This document shows positions 8,204-17,201 of a DNA stretch of 64,000 nucleotides, one piece after another. Numbering within the stretch: the first letter of the stretch is position 1; each line of letters begins with the position of its first letter. Location: contig NZ_CP069357.1 of assembly GCF_016864375.1 (NCBI RefSeq), positions 1-64,000 on the forward strand, written 5' to 3'. Below the pieces are notes generated by a model. It had not been told where the DNA came from. It searched no databases and saw nothing but the letters and a program-made list of their open reading frames with translations. Source of the stretch: Microvirga sp. VF16 (GTDB lineage Bacteria; Pseudomonadota; Alphaproteobacteria; Rhizobiales; Beijerinckiaceae). Position numbers and translations under genes: made by a program.

Positions 8204-11200
8204 ATGCCGAACAATCTCAAAACCGAGTCCTACTATTCCTTCGGCCGGTCTTGCTTATCGCCGGAGGCTATTGTCAGCCTCGCCAAGGCTGCGGGGCAGA
8301 GCGCCGTCGGTCTCTGTGATCGCAATTCGATGGCAGGATCATATGAGTTCTGCAAAGCCGCCAAGAAGGCAGACATCAAGCCCGTCCTTGGCCTTTCTGT
8401 CGAAGCCAGCATCCAGGGCGCCGAAGCAAACACCACCCTCACAGGGTGGGTGACTCTCTATGCCCGCAACGAGGCCGGGCTGAAGCATCTCTACAAAATG
8501 GCTTCAGACTGCCATTCAGGTCCGTTGCCCTTGGAGCTTCTGGTCGAAGGCCAAGCGGATACGATCTACTTCCTCACAGGGCCTACTGCGGACGGCCTAC
8601 TGCCGAACGCGACCCGATCCAGCAATGCGCCTGTCTACGTCCGAAACCTCTTCGCCATCTTGGATGCCAGCGGCGTCACCTACGCTGTCGAGCTGGAACG
8701 GCGGCAGAGACCGGAATCCGTTGAGGCTCGTATCCTCGACCTGTTGGACGAGTTTGGCCTGGAACCCGCTGTGGTCGCCACGAGCGAGATCCGCCACGGG
8801 AGCGCTGCCGACCGCGAGGCCCTCGAGATCATCGATTTCGTCTCGCGTCGTAAGGAAACCGGTGTCGCCGAGGCGCTGGCGGAAAAAGGCAATTTGACTG
8901 CTGGGGTGACCTTCAAGACGCCGGCGGAACTCGAGACCCTCTTTGAGGATGTTCCTCAGGCCCACATCAACGCCGATGCCATTTCCAGTCGGTCGGAGGC
9001 CTTCGTTCATCCGAGCCAGCCCCGCATCCCTCATATGCCCGGTTTGACCGCCGAGGATGAGATCGAGCAGATCAAGACGAGGGCCCGGGGAGGACTGGCG
9101 GCTCGCATTTCCCAGAACCCCTACATTGAAGAGAAGAAACAGGCCTACTTCGACCGGCTGGAATTCGAGCTCGACCACATCACGCGTCTGGGCTTCTCCG
9201 GCTACTTCCTCATCGTGTCCGACTTCATCACCTGGTCCAAGCAGAACAACATCCCCGTAGGGCCAGGACGCGGATCCGGTGCTGGCTCACTTGTGGCATG
9301 GTCTCTGTCGATCACCGAGTTGGACCCGATCCGGTTTGGTCTGTTCTTCGAGCGCTTCATCAATCCCGAGCGCATCTCGCTGCCGGATTTTGACGTCGAT
9401 TTCTGCAAGGCTCGGCGCCCGGAGGTCCTCGACTACGTTCACCGTCGCTATGGGGCTGACTACGTGGCCCATATTGGCTCCTACGCCACGGTGGCAGCCA
9501 AGGGCGCCTTCCGCGCAGCGGCCGCATCCCGAGGCATGACCCCGGGTGCGGTGGAATCCTTCGTGAGGCTCATTCCCGACGATGCCAAGACCCTCGCCGA
9601 TGCAGCCCAACTCCCTGCCGTAGCCCGAGCCCTATCACAGCCGGAGGCCTCTGAGGCCTTCAAGGCCGCCCAGATCGTCGAGGGATCGGTCACCCATGCC
9701 ACAAAGCATGCTGCCGGCATCATTATCGCAGACCGCCCGCTGATCGAGACGTGTCCGCTGTACCCGCCAGACAAGAGCGACCTCAAAGTCGCTCAGTTCG
9801 AAATGGGAGCCGCCGAGGCCACCGGACACGTCAAGTTTGACTTCCTGGGTCTGGAGACCCTGACAGTCATCGAGAACACCCGCCGCCTCCTGAAGGCCGA
9901 TGGGATCGAAATCGATCCCTATGCACTCCCATGGGAGGACGAAGCGACCTTCACCATGCTCAATCGCGGCTGGACGCTTCGCGTGTTCCAGATCGAAAGC
10001 CCTGGGATGACCAAGGCGCTCCGGGAGATCAAGCCGAGCCGGTTTGAAGACCTGATCGCGCTTGTGGCCCTCTATCGCCCCGGCCCGATGGAGTACATCC
10101 CGCAGTATGCCGCTCGAAAGGCCGGCCGTGCCAAGGTGGCCTACCCCCATCCGAAGCTGGCTGAAACGCTGGCAGAGACCTACGGGATTATCATCTACCA
10201 AGAGCAGATCATGCAGATGGCTCGGATCGTGGCTGGCTACAGCCTGGCCGAGGCCGACGTTCTGCGCAAAGCTATCGGTAAGAAAATCCCCGAGGAGATC
10301 GCCAAGCAGCGGACGATCTTCGTCCAGAAGTGCATCGAGCAGGGCGAGACGGAAAAGGACGCCAACGATCTCTATGACTTCGTCCTGCCCTTCGCTGCCT
10401 ACGGCTTCAACAAAAGTCATGCCGCAGCCTATGCCCTGATCACCTGGATCACGGCCTACCTGAAGCGCCACTACACCCATGAGTTCCTCGCGGCCAACAT
10501 GGAGCAGGAGAAAGTCGAAAAGCTCATGCGAACCGTGGACGAGGCCAAGAAGATTGGCATTACGGTTCTCCCACCGGATATCAATGTGTCCGGCGCAAGC
10601 TTCCAGATCGAGAGACGGCAGGACGGCTCTAAAGCCATTCGATATGCTCTTTGCGCTCTGAGCGGCATCGGCCGGGATCTGGCAACTCAGATTGCAGCCA
10701 TCCGCGAGGATGGACCCTTCAAGTCTCTCGAGGATTTCATCAACCGGACCTTGGGCACCGTCAAACAATCGGACATCCTGACCCTGATCTTGGCCGGCGC
10801 CTTCGACCGTCTCCAGACCCAGAATACCGACAAGTCTGTGGCTCCAAAGGACAACCAGGCCCGTATCGATCTTCGGGCCAAGCACCTCTCGGCTACGGAA
10901 GCGCTACGGAAGCAGGCGGCCAGCCGGAAATCAGCAGGCGTGAACCAGGGCGATCTGTTCGGCAGCTTTGCACCGGTACCGCTGAAATTCACGGTCGAGC
11001 CCCTTTCTACGGCCGATGCAATTGCCGGTGAGGAGAAGGCTTTCGGCTATCGATTTGCGGCGCACCCCATCGACATCTATGCCGACCTGATCGGAACGAA
11101 CGGGATTGTCTCACTGACCACGGCCCGCCGAACCATGCGGGAGATCACACCTGACCAGACCTCGCTGAAAGCTCTGGTCGAAATCGTCAGCATCCAGGAC

Positions 11201-11629
11201 CGCAATGTCGATGGAACGGTAATCACCGAGGTTCAAGTCGGAGACGCCTGCTCAGCGATGCGGGCTCAATTCTCGAACAAGGTCGTTCCACCCATCCTTT
11301 CTAAGGATCCACTGATCGCCGTGGTTGAGATCGACTGGTCCAAGGGTGGCCCTGTGATCACACGCTGGTCGCCCGCCAATGCCGAACAGCAGAAAGCAGG
11401 GAACGGCGCGGTAGTCCGCTGTGCAGATCAGACGTTGGCTGTTCAAGTTCTCGGTCAAATCCGCTCGCACAATGCTCTCAGAACCCAGGCTGAGAATGGT
11501 TCACGCCTGTTTATCGCAATTGGGAGCAACGCACCCAAAGAAACGAGCCTCACCATCAAGACCGATGATGTTAGCCTTGGGGCCATCAAAGCCATGAAAG
11601 GCGTCATCGGAATAGAAATGACTGGATAG
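8204..11629 (+). CDS. dnaE: DNA polymerase III alpha subunit (DnaE-like), accessory copy
   Basis: C-family replicative polymerase, 1141 aa, close to the usual ~1160. The polymerase core has GPGRGSGAGS (~352-361), the catalytic PDFDVDF (~394-400) and the third Asp in FDFLGLETLT (~545). HATKHAAGIIIAD (~497) and a helix-hairpin-helix region follow, and the C-terminal ~150 residues are OB-fold-like. The N-terminal PHP domain is eroded: the usual HLHVHS start is replaced by SYYSFGRS and the TDHG motif by CDRNS, so metal binding is probably lost. A proofreading subunit in trans (the adjacent DnaQ) fits that loss. It could be a plasmid- or phage-plasmid-encoded replicase or a stress-induced copy. 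Confidence 0.92.
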   Translation: MPNNLKTESYYSFGRSCLSPEAIVSLAKAAGQSAVGLCDRNSMAGSYEFCKAAKKADIKPVLGLSVEASIQGAEANTTLTGWVTLYARNEAGLKHLYKMASDCHSGPLPLELLVEGQADTIYFLTGPTADGLLPNATRSSNAPVYVRNLFAILDASGVTYAVELERRQRPESVEARILDLLDEFGLEPAVVATSEIRHGSAADREALEIIDFVSRRKETGVAEALAEKGNLTAGVTFKTPAELETLFEDVPQAHINADAISSRSEAFVHPSQPRIPHMPGLTAEDEIEQIKTRARGGLAARISQNPYIEEKKQAYFDRLEFELDHITRLGFSGYFLIVSDFITWSKQNNIPVGPGRGSGAGSLVAWSLSITELDPIRFGLFFERFINPERISLPDFDVDFCKARRPEVLDYVHRRYGADYVAHIGSYATVAAKGAFRAAAASRGMTPGAVESFVRLIPDDAKTLADAAQLPAVARALSQPEASEAFKAAQIVEGSVTHATKHAAGIIIADRPLIETCPLYPPDKSDLKVAQFEMGAAEATGHVKFDFLGLETLTVIENTRRLLKADGIEIDPYALPWEDEATFTMLNRGWTLRVFQIESPGMTKALREIKPSRFEDLIALVALYRPGPMEYIPQYAARKAGRAKVAYPHPKLAETLAETYGIIIYQEQIMQMARIVAGYSLAEADVLRKAIGKKIPEEIAKQRTIFVQKCIEQGETEKDANDLYDFVLPFAAYGFNKSHAAAYALITWITAYLKRHYTHEFLAANMEQEKVEKLMRTVDEAKKIGITVLPPDINVSGASFQIERRQDGSKAIRYALCALSGIGRDLATQIAAIREDGPFKSLEDFINRTLGTVKQSDILTLILAGAFDRLQTQNTDKSVAPKDNQARIDLRAKHLSATEALRKQAASRKSAGVNQGDLFGSFAPVPLKFTVEPLSTADAIAGEEKAFGYRFAAHPIDIYADLIGTNGIVSLTTARRTMREITPDQTSLKALVEIVSIQDRNVDGTVITEVQVGDACSAMRAQFSNKVVPPILSKDPLIAVVEIDWSKGGPVITRWSPANAEQQKAGNGAVVRCADQTLAVQVLGQIRSHNALRTQAENGSRLFIAIGSNAPKETSLTIKTDDVSLGAIKAMKGVIGIEMTG

Positions 11630-11634
11630 ACTCC

Positions 11635-11904
11635 ATGAACCCGACAAGAATTGAGATCCGGCTCTCTTCCACTTGCGGAGATTCCGGCCTGGCCCAAATC
11701 CGAGACGTCATCCGGGAGAAGGCACTCCGCCCTCCCGGAACCTCCGGTCTGGTGTTTATCGTCCCCACGCCTGACGCCGACGTGATGATCGATACCCACG
11801 TCCGCCGGATCAACGCCTCCCGCGAGCTTATCGCAGCTCTAGTCAGTTTAGACGTCGTAGACGCCGCGGATCTCGTTGGTGAGCTAATTCAAAACGTTGC
11901 ATGA
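11635..11904 (+). CDS. hypothetical protein, 89 aa
   Basis: Begins 5 bp after the dnaE stop, so it belongs to the dnaQ-dnaE transcript. Predicted mixed alpha/beta, with a hydrophobic core FIVPTPDADVMI and helical C-terminus. No family recognised. Its position suggests a polymerase-associated protein, which is inference from context only. Confidence 0.55.
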   Translation: MNPTRIEIRLSSTCGDSGLAQIRDVIREKALRPPGTSGLVFIVPTPDADVMIDTHVRRINASRELIAALVSLDVVDAADLVGELIQNVA

Positions 11905-11978
11905 ACCCAAAGTAGAGTGACACGCAGATCGAAACCCGCGTGTCCATCGCAGCTGTGTTCGAGAAAACGATCTACCGG

Positions 11979-12212
11979 CTAGCGATTAGTGAAGCTGACG
12001 GACTTTGAGCACGCCGCCGCTCCCGACTTCCGGCAGGCCGAGCCGTGCAATTCCAAAGTGAAACTGGCTTTCCCGCCGCGGTTCACAACCTTGTACCCCC
12101 GGACGTACTCGTTGAACTTCTCCGTCCATTTGTCGGGCGCGGTGGAGATCCGGACCTGGATGAGGCTTCCGGCACTGCCGCTAAACATCGAATGCATGCC
12201 GTCACAGACCAA
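11979..12212 (-). CDS. possible small protein or gene remnant
   Basis: The minus-strand frame from TTG 12212 reads like protein (KWTEKFNEYVRGYKVVN, with four Cys), and the open frame extends a further ~15 codons upstream (including GLKDWIIDHGELVC) to tandem stops without an ATG. This suggests either a small protein with a TTG start or a 5'-truncated gene. It sits in the gap between the dnaE operon and topB. Confidence 0.35.
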   Translation of the reverse strand: MVCDGMHSMFSGSAGSLIQVRISTAPDKWTEKFNEYVRGYKVVNRGGKASFTLELHGSACRKSGAAACSKSVSFTNR

Positions 12213-12380
12213 CTCGCCGTGATCGATAATCCAGTCCTTGAGCCCGTCTCCGCATCATTAGCAGCCGAGTTTAGTAGCGCCAATCCGAAATAAAATGTAG
12301 TCTGCTACACCCGTGCTCTCGTCCCCAAACCCCGAGCATAGGTACCGTTGATTCCAGAACGATAGCAGAACACGCCATTC

Positions 12381-14738
12381 ATGCCCTCCATCGTCATTTG
12401 CGAAAAGCCATCTCAAGCCCGTGACATCGTCACGGCGGTTGGAAACACCTATGGGCAGGTTCTCGCCGCCCAAGGACACCTCCTCCGGCTGCAGCTCCCA
12501 GGTGAGGTCAATCCGGCCTGGGAGAAATGGACTGACGATCTCCTCTACCCGCAGGGAGGCCGCTACGGCTATGTTCCCGGAGAGGGTGGTGGCAAGAAGG
12601 AGGCGCTCGACAAGATCAAGCGAGCACTCTCTTCCGCCGACGAGGTGATCATCGCCACCGACTGCGATCGCGAAGGCCAGGGTATCGGTCAGAGCCTTCT
12701 GGAGTTCCTCAAGTTCAAGGGGCGTGTCCGCAGGGCCATGTTCACGGCGCAGGACCCGACAACCCTGCAAACGGCCTTCAAGTCGCTCAAACCCAATGCG
12801 GAATACCAGGGCATGTACGATGCCTTTGTTGCCCGTCAGCAGGGCGACCAGATCTACAATCTCTCCCTGACCCGCGTTGCGACCAACAATCTCCGCCCTG
12901 AGGGGAGCAAGAAGCCTGTTGGGATTGGGCGCGTCCGCAGCCCTACCCTCGGTATCCTCTGCCGGCGGGAGCTTGAGATCCGGATCTTCGTTCCGAAGGA
13001 GTATTTCGAGGTTCGGCTGAACGTCTTGGGTGCGTCGGGCATCGCGGACCTATTCTATCGTCCCTCTGACGAAAACCGCATCTTCATCCGAGGCACGGCT
13101 GACCAGATCGCGGAGGCCGCGAGAGCCTATTCCGGTCCTGTCCACGTGAAGACTGAGCGAAAGGAACGGTCGCCAGCCAAGCCGATGGACCTGCCGACCC
13201 TTCAGAAGCGAGCCTCTCAATGGGGCTGGACGGCAAAGAAGACCCTCGATACGGCTCAGGACCTCTACGAGACTTTCAAGATCATCACCTACCCACGATC
13301 CGAGTCCCGCTACCTTAATGAGAGTCTGATCCCCCAGGCGGCTCCCCTCCTCGCAATGCTCAAGGAGGTCTCCGATTACGCCTCCTATTCCCTGAAGGCT
13401 CCGGTTATCCGGAAAGGCAAGAGCGGCGTGTTCTCGGACAAGCAGCTGGAAGGCATCTCTCACCATGCGATCATTCCGAACATCAATTGCCCGGGCGGCT
13501 TCGCCAAAATGGTTGGCCAACTCAATCCGGACCAGAAGCGTCTCTTCGACCTGATCGCCCGAACCTTTCTCGCGGCGATCGGCGAACAGCACATCTATGA
13601 CCAGACCAAGGTTTGGGTCGACGTGCAGGCCCCTCCGATTCCTCCTGGCAAGTTCACCTTCTCGGTTACCGGCTCGGTTCCGGTCTTTGCTGGCTGGAAG
13701 GAAATATTCGAGGACAAGTCGGACGAGGACGAGGAGGAAAACAAGCTCCCGCCTCTTAAGAACGGCGAGCCTGTAAAGGCCCGTGAGACGGAAGTTCAGG
13801 TCAAGATGACCAAGCCCCCGCCGCGCTACACTGAAGGCAGCCTCATCGAGGCCATGCAGGAAGCGTGGAAATTCGTCGACGACCCCGCTGAGCGGGAGCG
13901 TCTCAAGGAAGCCAAGGGTATTGGAACCCCTGCTACCCGTGACACCATCATCGAGGGTCTCAAGCTCCAGGGGCAAATCACCGTTCAGAAGAAGAACCTC
14001 GTGCCGACTGAACTCGGCATGCAGCTCTACCAAATCCTGGCGTCTGCCGCCCCAGTGATCGTCGATCCTGGCGCAACCGCCCGCATGGAAGCGCGCCTCG
14101 ACGACATCCTCAGCGGCAAGGCAAGCGCCGACCAGGTGATCAAGGAAATTTCAAAGGTCGCCTATAACCTCATCCCGAGCATCAAGCAGAAGAAGGGTTC
14201 TGTCACTGCAGCAGTGGCAACTCCTCCTACCAAAGCCATGGTTCAATTCGCCCAGACCATCGCCGGCCGGAAGAACATCCCACTCCCCCGCGATGTCACG
14301 AAAAACTTCAAAGCCTGTAAAGCCTTCATCGACCAGCACAACGGAACACCCCAAAATGGTGAAGGAAGTGGCGATTGGCTCCTCGATAAAGCCCAACGGC
14401 TAGCCCAGGCCACCAACACACCCCTACCGGAATCTATCAAGCAGGATCGCGCCGCCCTCAAAAAGTTCGTCGACGAGGCTGACAAAAAGCGTGGCTCCGA
14501 ACCTGCGAGTGACAGCCAGATGGCTTGGGTCAAGAAGCTCGTCGACCAAGGCGCCACACCGCCGGACGGATACCCGGACGCCGTGTCGAAGACCACAGCC
14601 AGCAAGTTTCTCGATGCTGCCTTTGCCAAGAAGGCAAGCAGCGGAGGCTCTGGAGCACGACCCGGAACCGCAAAGGTGGGAGCCCAGAAGCGGCCTGCGG
14701 GAGCGCCGGCCAAACGGTTTGCGGGGGCGAAGAAATAG
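12381..14738 (+). CDS. topB: DNA topoisomerase III
   Basis: Type IA topoisomerase, 785 aa. Toprim domain from residue 3 with the metal triad in DCDREGQ (~94-100), GRVRSPTLG at ~183, and the active-site Tyr in TYPRSESRYL (~303). It passes one strand through a transient 5'-phosphotyrosine break and typically decatenates replication intermediates. No zinc-finger cysteines close the protein. Instead the last ~180 residues hold three copies of a ~40-residue helical repeat (FAQTIAGRKNIPLP, KAQRLAQATNTPLP, VKKLVDQGATPP, each followed by a F(I/V/L)D motif), a type of tail seen in plasmid and phage TopB. A Lys/Arg-rich end follows. It completes the helicase-polymerase-topoisomerase block. Confidence 0.93.
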   Translation: MPSIVICEKPSQARDIVTAVGNTYGQVLAAQGHLLRLQLPGEVNPAWEKWTDDLLYPQGGRYGYVPGEGGGKKEALDKIKRALSSADEVIIATDCDREGQGIGQSLLEFLKFKGRVRRAMFTAQDPTTLQTAFKSLKPNAEYQGMYDAFVARQQGDQIYNLSLTRVATNNLRPEGSKKPVGIGRVRSPTLGILCRRELEIRIFVPKEYFEVRLNVLGASGIADLFYRPSDENRIFIRGTADQIAEAARAYSGPVHVKTERKERSPAKPMDLPTLQKRASQWGWTAKKTLDTAQDLYETFKIITYPRSESRYLNESLIPQAAPLLAMLKEVSDYASYSLKAPVIRKGKSGVFSDKQLEGISHHAIIPNINCPGGFAKMVGQLNPDQKRLFDLIARTFLAAIGEQHIYDQTKVWVDVQAPPIPPGKFTFSVTGSVPVFAGWKEIFEDKSDEDEEENKLPPLKNGEPVKARETEVQVKMTKPPPRYTEGSLIEAMQEAWKFVDDPAERERLKEAKGIGTPATRDTIIEGLKLQGQITVQKKNLVPTELGMQLYQILASAAPVIVDPGATARMEARLDDILSGKASADQVIKEISKVAYNLIPSIKQKKGSVTAAVATPPTKAMVQFAQTIAGRKNIPLPRDVTKNFKACKAFIDQHNGTPQNGEGSGDWLLDKAQRLAQATNTPLPESIKQDRAALKKFVDEADKKRGSEPASDSQMAWVKKLVDQGATPPDGYPDAVSKTTASKFLDAAFAKKASSGGSGARPGTAKVGAQKRPAGAPAKRFAGAKK

Positions 14739-14766
14739 GCCGCAAACCAATCCATCCAAAACGAAG

Positions 14767-14794
14767 AAGGCCGGGTCTCCCCGGCCTTTTCTTT
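14767..14794. terminator. bidirectional terminator between topB and the convergent gene
   Basis: Stem aaggccggg / cccggcctt with a 4-nt loop, followed by TTTTCTTT on the + strand and preceded by an A-rich stretch, so it can serve both convergent transcripts. Confidence 0.85.
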
Positions 14795-15191
14795 AGCTCT
14801 CGCTTGGGAGGATGAACATGCCCTCTATTTCACTCTGCGCTCGGGCAAATACATCATACGGGTGGGCGTGCTCCGCCGTGATTTCCTCAAACATTGTCGC
14901 CATCAACTGCTTGTTGCCGCAGAGTGCAAACAATGTTGCCGCGTCGGTGACCGCCTGGACTTTGCCATCGTAATCCTGATGGTCCGGACGGCTATTATAG
15001 ATCTGGACCGACGCACCGTAGATCGAGGACTGGATCTCCTTAGGCGTGAAGCCCTCCGGAGGCGGCAAATCAGCCTCGGCCGGAGCGAGCCTCTCTGTAA
15101 CATCCTCCGGGTACGATGGGGCCGGTTCCTCGTCACCTGTGGCGCTTATCGGAACCAGGTCTTTGACATCGCTGAAGGTTTCGTCTGCCAT
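14793..15191 (-). CDS. hypothetical protein, 132 aa
   Basis: Acidic, mostly hydrophilic protein. The first ~60 residues are a Pro/Glu-rich, probably disordered segment; the second half is helical. ATG preceded by AAAGGAGG at good spacing. No signal peptide and no family recognised. Convergent with topB, divergent from the 309-aa gene. Confidence 0.65.
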   Translation of the reverse strand: MADETFSDVKDLVPISATGDEEPAPSYPEDVTERLAPAEADLPPPEGFTPKEIQSSIYGASVQIYNSRPDHQDYDGKVQAVTDAATLFALCGNKQLMATMFEEITAEHAHPYDVFARAQSEIEGMFILPSES

Positions 15192-15217
15192 TCACTACCT
15201 CCTTTTCGGGCGCTAAC

Positions 15218-15244
15218 TTTAATTCGGAATATCACATTAAAACG
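15218..15244. promoter_or_regulatory. divergent control region with ATTAAAACG motif
   Basis: The 120 bp between two divergent genes carry tttaattcgg (on the other strand ccgaattaaa) and cattaaaacg (15235-15244), the same AT-rich motif found in other intergenic regions of the window. Operator or promoter role inferred. Confidence 0.35.
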
Positions 15245-15312
15245 CATGGCGCGACACCCGTAATGCGCGATATTGGCGTTCATCTGAGCCAAAAAAGGGC
15301 AGAACAAACGCC

Positions 15313-16242
15313 ATGATTCGAGAGTCGTCCCGTACCCCGTTCCTGCGATCCAGCTTCGAAATCGTCTATGACCGAGGGGTCAGCTCCTCTTCAGATGGCA
15401 ATTATGAACCTACGCTCTTGAGCGCCCGTGCCGCTTCGGCTGAGATCCTTGCGAGGTCCATGAGCCTTCTCGTCAACCGCAGTGCCACGGCCCAGAACGA
15501 GAATGACGTTCTCGATATGCGCTATGTATATGCGGGCCTGGCGCTGTCCGACGAGAGCAAAGTCACCAACGCTGCCCAAACGCAAATCATGCGCCACGCG
15601 CGTTCGGCATTGTTGGCGGCTGACGATACAGACGGCGTCCTCGAGCGCACCCAATTTGCCCTTTCCTCGCTATCCCTTCCCGGCGGCAGACCCCTAACAG
15701 TCGATCTGCCGCCAGCAATGTCTGGACTGAGGGAGCTCGTCTGGGATTCTAGCGTGCGGAAAGCAGCAGCAGGAGCGGCCCTCGATCCAAACCTTACTGC
15801 AACTGCACAAGCGCTCGCATTCGCTGCAATCTGCAGGCCGTGCCAATGGTTTAGCCCTGATACGGGCATCATCGTGCGGGCCGGTTGCTCGATCCGCCCC
15901 TCAGGGCGGGGATTCCGTCTGACCCTTCCCTGGTCCCATTCCCTCCTGCGTCTGTCTCATGAAGCGAGCACGGCCGTCATCAAGGCAGGATTTGAGCGTG
16001 GGCTGACCGAAATGGAGCTTCTGGACACGCTCATCACTCTCAAGGATGTGGCGAGCCAGTCCAATCCCCAGGAAAGCCAAACCGCTGCGACCGAGCGCGG
16101 GCGTGATTATGTCGTCTACGACTATGCGGTCGAGGCCTACGCTGCCGTCGAGCAACAGGGCCAGATATTTTCCGACCCGGTCCTAACCCTGGCGGCTGCC
16201 ACGGCAGCGGCTCTTACCGTTAACCATTGGAACGCTGAATAA
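15313..16242 (+). CDS. hypothetical protein, 309 aa
   Basis: Soluble, Ala/Ser-rich, mainly helical protein with no signal peptide and no recognised motif. It precedes the Tad pilus operon by 110 bp and may be unrelated to it. No function can be assigned. Confidence 0.65.
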   Translation: MIRESSRTPFLRSSFEIVYDRGVSSSSDGNYEPTLLSARAASAEILARSMSLLVNRSATAQNENDVLDMRYVYAGLALSDESKVTNAAQTQIMRHARSALLAADDTDGVLERTQFALSSLSLPGGRPLTVDLPPAMSGLRELVWDSSVRKAAAGAALDPNLTATAQALAFAAICRPCQWFSPDTGIIVRAGCSIRPSGRGFRLTLPWSHSLLRLSHEASTAVIKAGFERGLTEMELLDTLITLKDVASQSNPQESQTAATERGRDYVVYDYAVEAYAAVEQQGQIFSDPVLTLAAATAAALTVNHWNAE

Positions 16243-16354
16243 AGGCCCCATCCTCACAAAAAACCGAGTTGTTGTGCGGTAAAAAGATATAAAAGGAGGG
16301 TCACAGCAGGTTAATTCGGCGAACACGAATCATAATGGAAATCGGATACGGCTC

Positions 16355-17170
16355 ATGAAGAAGAAGAACGCAGCGTTTCTGGGTATTGCAGCCGTATCGG
16401 CTTCCCTCGCAGTCATTATCTCGGGCGCCATGACGCCCGAGCCCCCTCCCCCGGTTCAGGAGAATGTCGTTCAAGCCCCGGCCGCTCCGGATCCGCGGGA
16501 CCTGACGGAGGTTCTCGTTGCGAATGAAAACATCAAGGTCGGTCAGCAGATCAACCCTGCGATGATGACTTGGCAAACATGGCCCAAGACCTCTGTTCCT
16601 CCTCACGCGATTACCCGTGAAAGCCAGCCGGATGCTCTGACCGTATATGAGAAGGCCACTGCCACGGCGACCCTCATGAAGGGCGAGCTCATCGCTGAGG
16701 CCCGTCTGATCCGGACTGACAAGTCTGGCTTCGTGGCAACCGCTCTGCCCGCAGGATACCGCGCTTTCTCTATTCGCCTCGATGCTGGCGGTGCTAATGC
16801 CGCCGGCGGCATGATCCTCCCTAACGACCGGGTTGATATCTACGTGACCGGCCAGGCTCCGCTCCCCGGCCGCTCTGACATCGATTCCACGATCCTGATG
16901 CAGGACATTCGCGTCATCGCAATCGATCAGAACATCGAGAAGACCGACGGCTCTCACGCGATGATCGGGAGCACGGCCACACTGGAGCTTACTCCCGAAC
17001 AGATCGTCTCGATCAATAAGGCCCAGAAGAACGGAACCCTGTCCTTTGCGCTTCGTCCCATGACGGAAAAGCATCCCGGGACGGTAGAGGCGTCAGCTGC
17101 CGAGGCGGCACCTGCAAAAGCGGCCGACATCCAGCTCATTCGCTTCGGCGTCTCGTCGACGCTGAACTGA
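16355..17170 (+). CDS. cpaB: Flp pilus assembly protein CpaB/RcpC
   Basis: First gene of the Tad operon. A Lys-rich N-terminus and one hydrophobic segment (~residues 7-27) form a signal anchor. It is followed by a SAF domain (VLVANENIKVGQQI, MKGELI) and the RcpC C-terminal half (ILPNDRVDIYVTG). CpaB is a periplasmic part of the pilus channel, thought to work with the secretin. 271 aa is normal. The upstream gap has AT-rich promoter-like sequence (gataaaaagatataaaagg region near 16280-16300). Confidence 0.92.
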   Translation: MKKKNAAFLGIAAVSASLAVIISGAMTPEPPPPVQENVVQAPAAPDPRDLTEVLVANENIKVGQQINPAMMTWQTWPKTSVPPHAITRESQPDALTVYEKATATATLMKGELIAEARLIRTDKSGFVATALPAGYRAFSIRLDAGGANAAGGMILPNDRVDIYVTGQAPLPGRSDIDSTILMQDIRVIAIDQNIEKTDGSHAMIGSTATLELTPEQIVSINKAQKNGTLSFALRPMTEKHPGTVEASAAEAAPAKAADIQLIRFGVSSTLN

Positions 17171-17201
17171 CATTTCAAGCCTTCAAATTCGGATAACGAT
17201 A

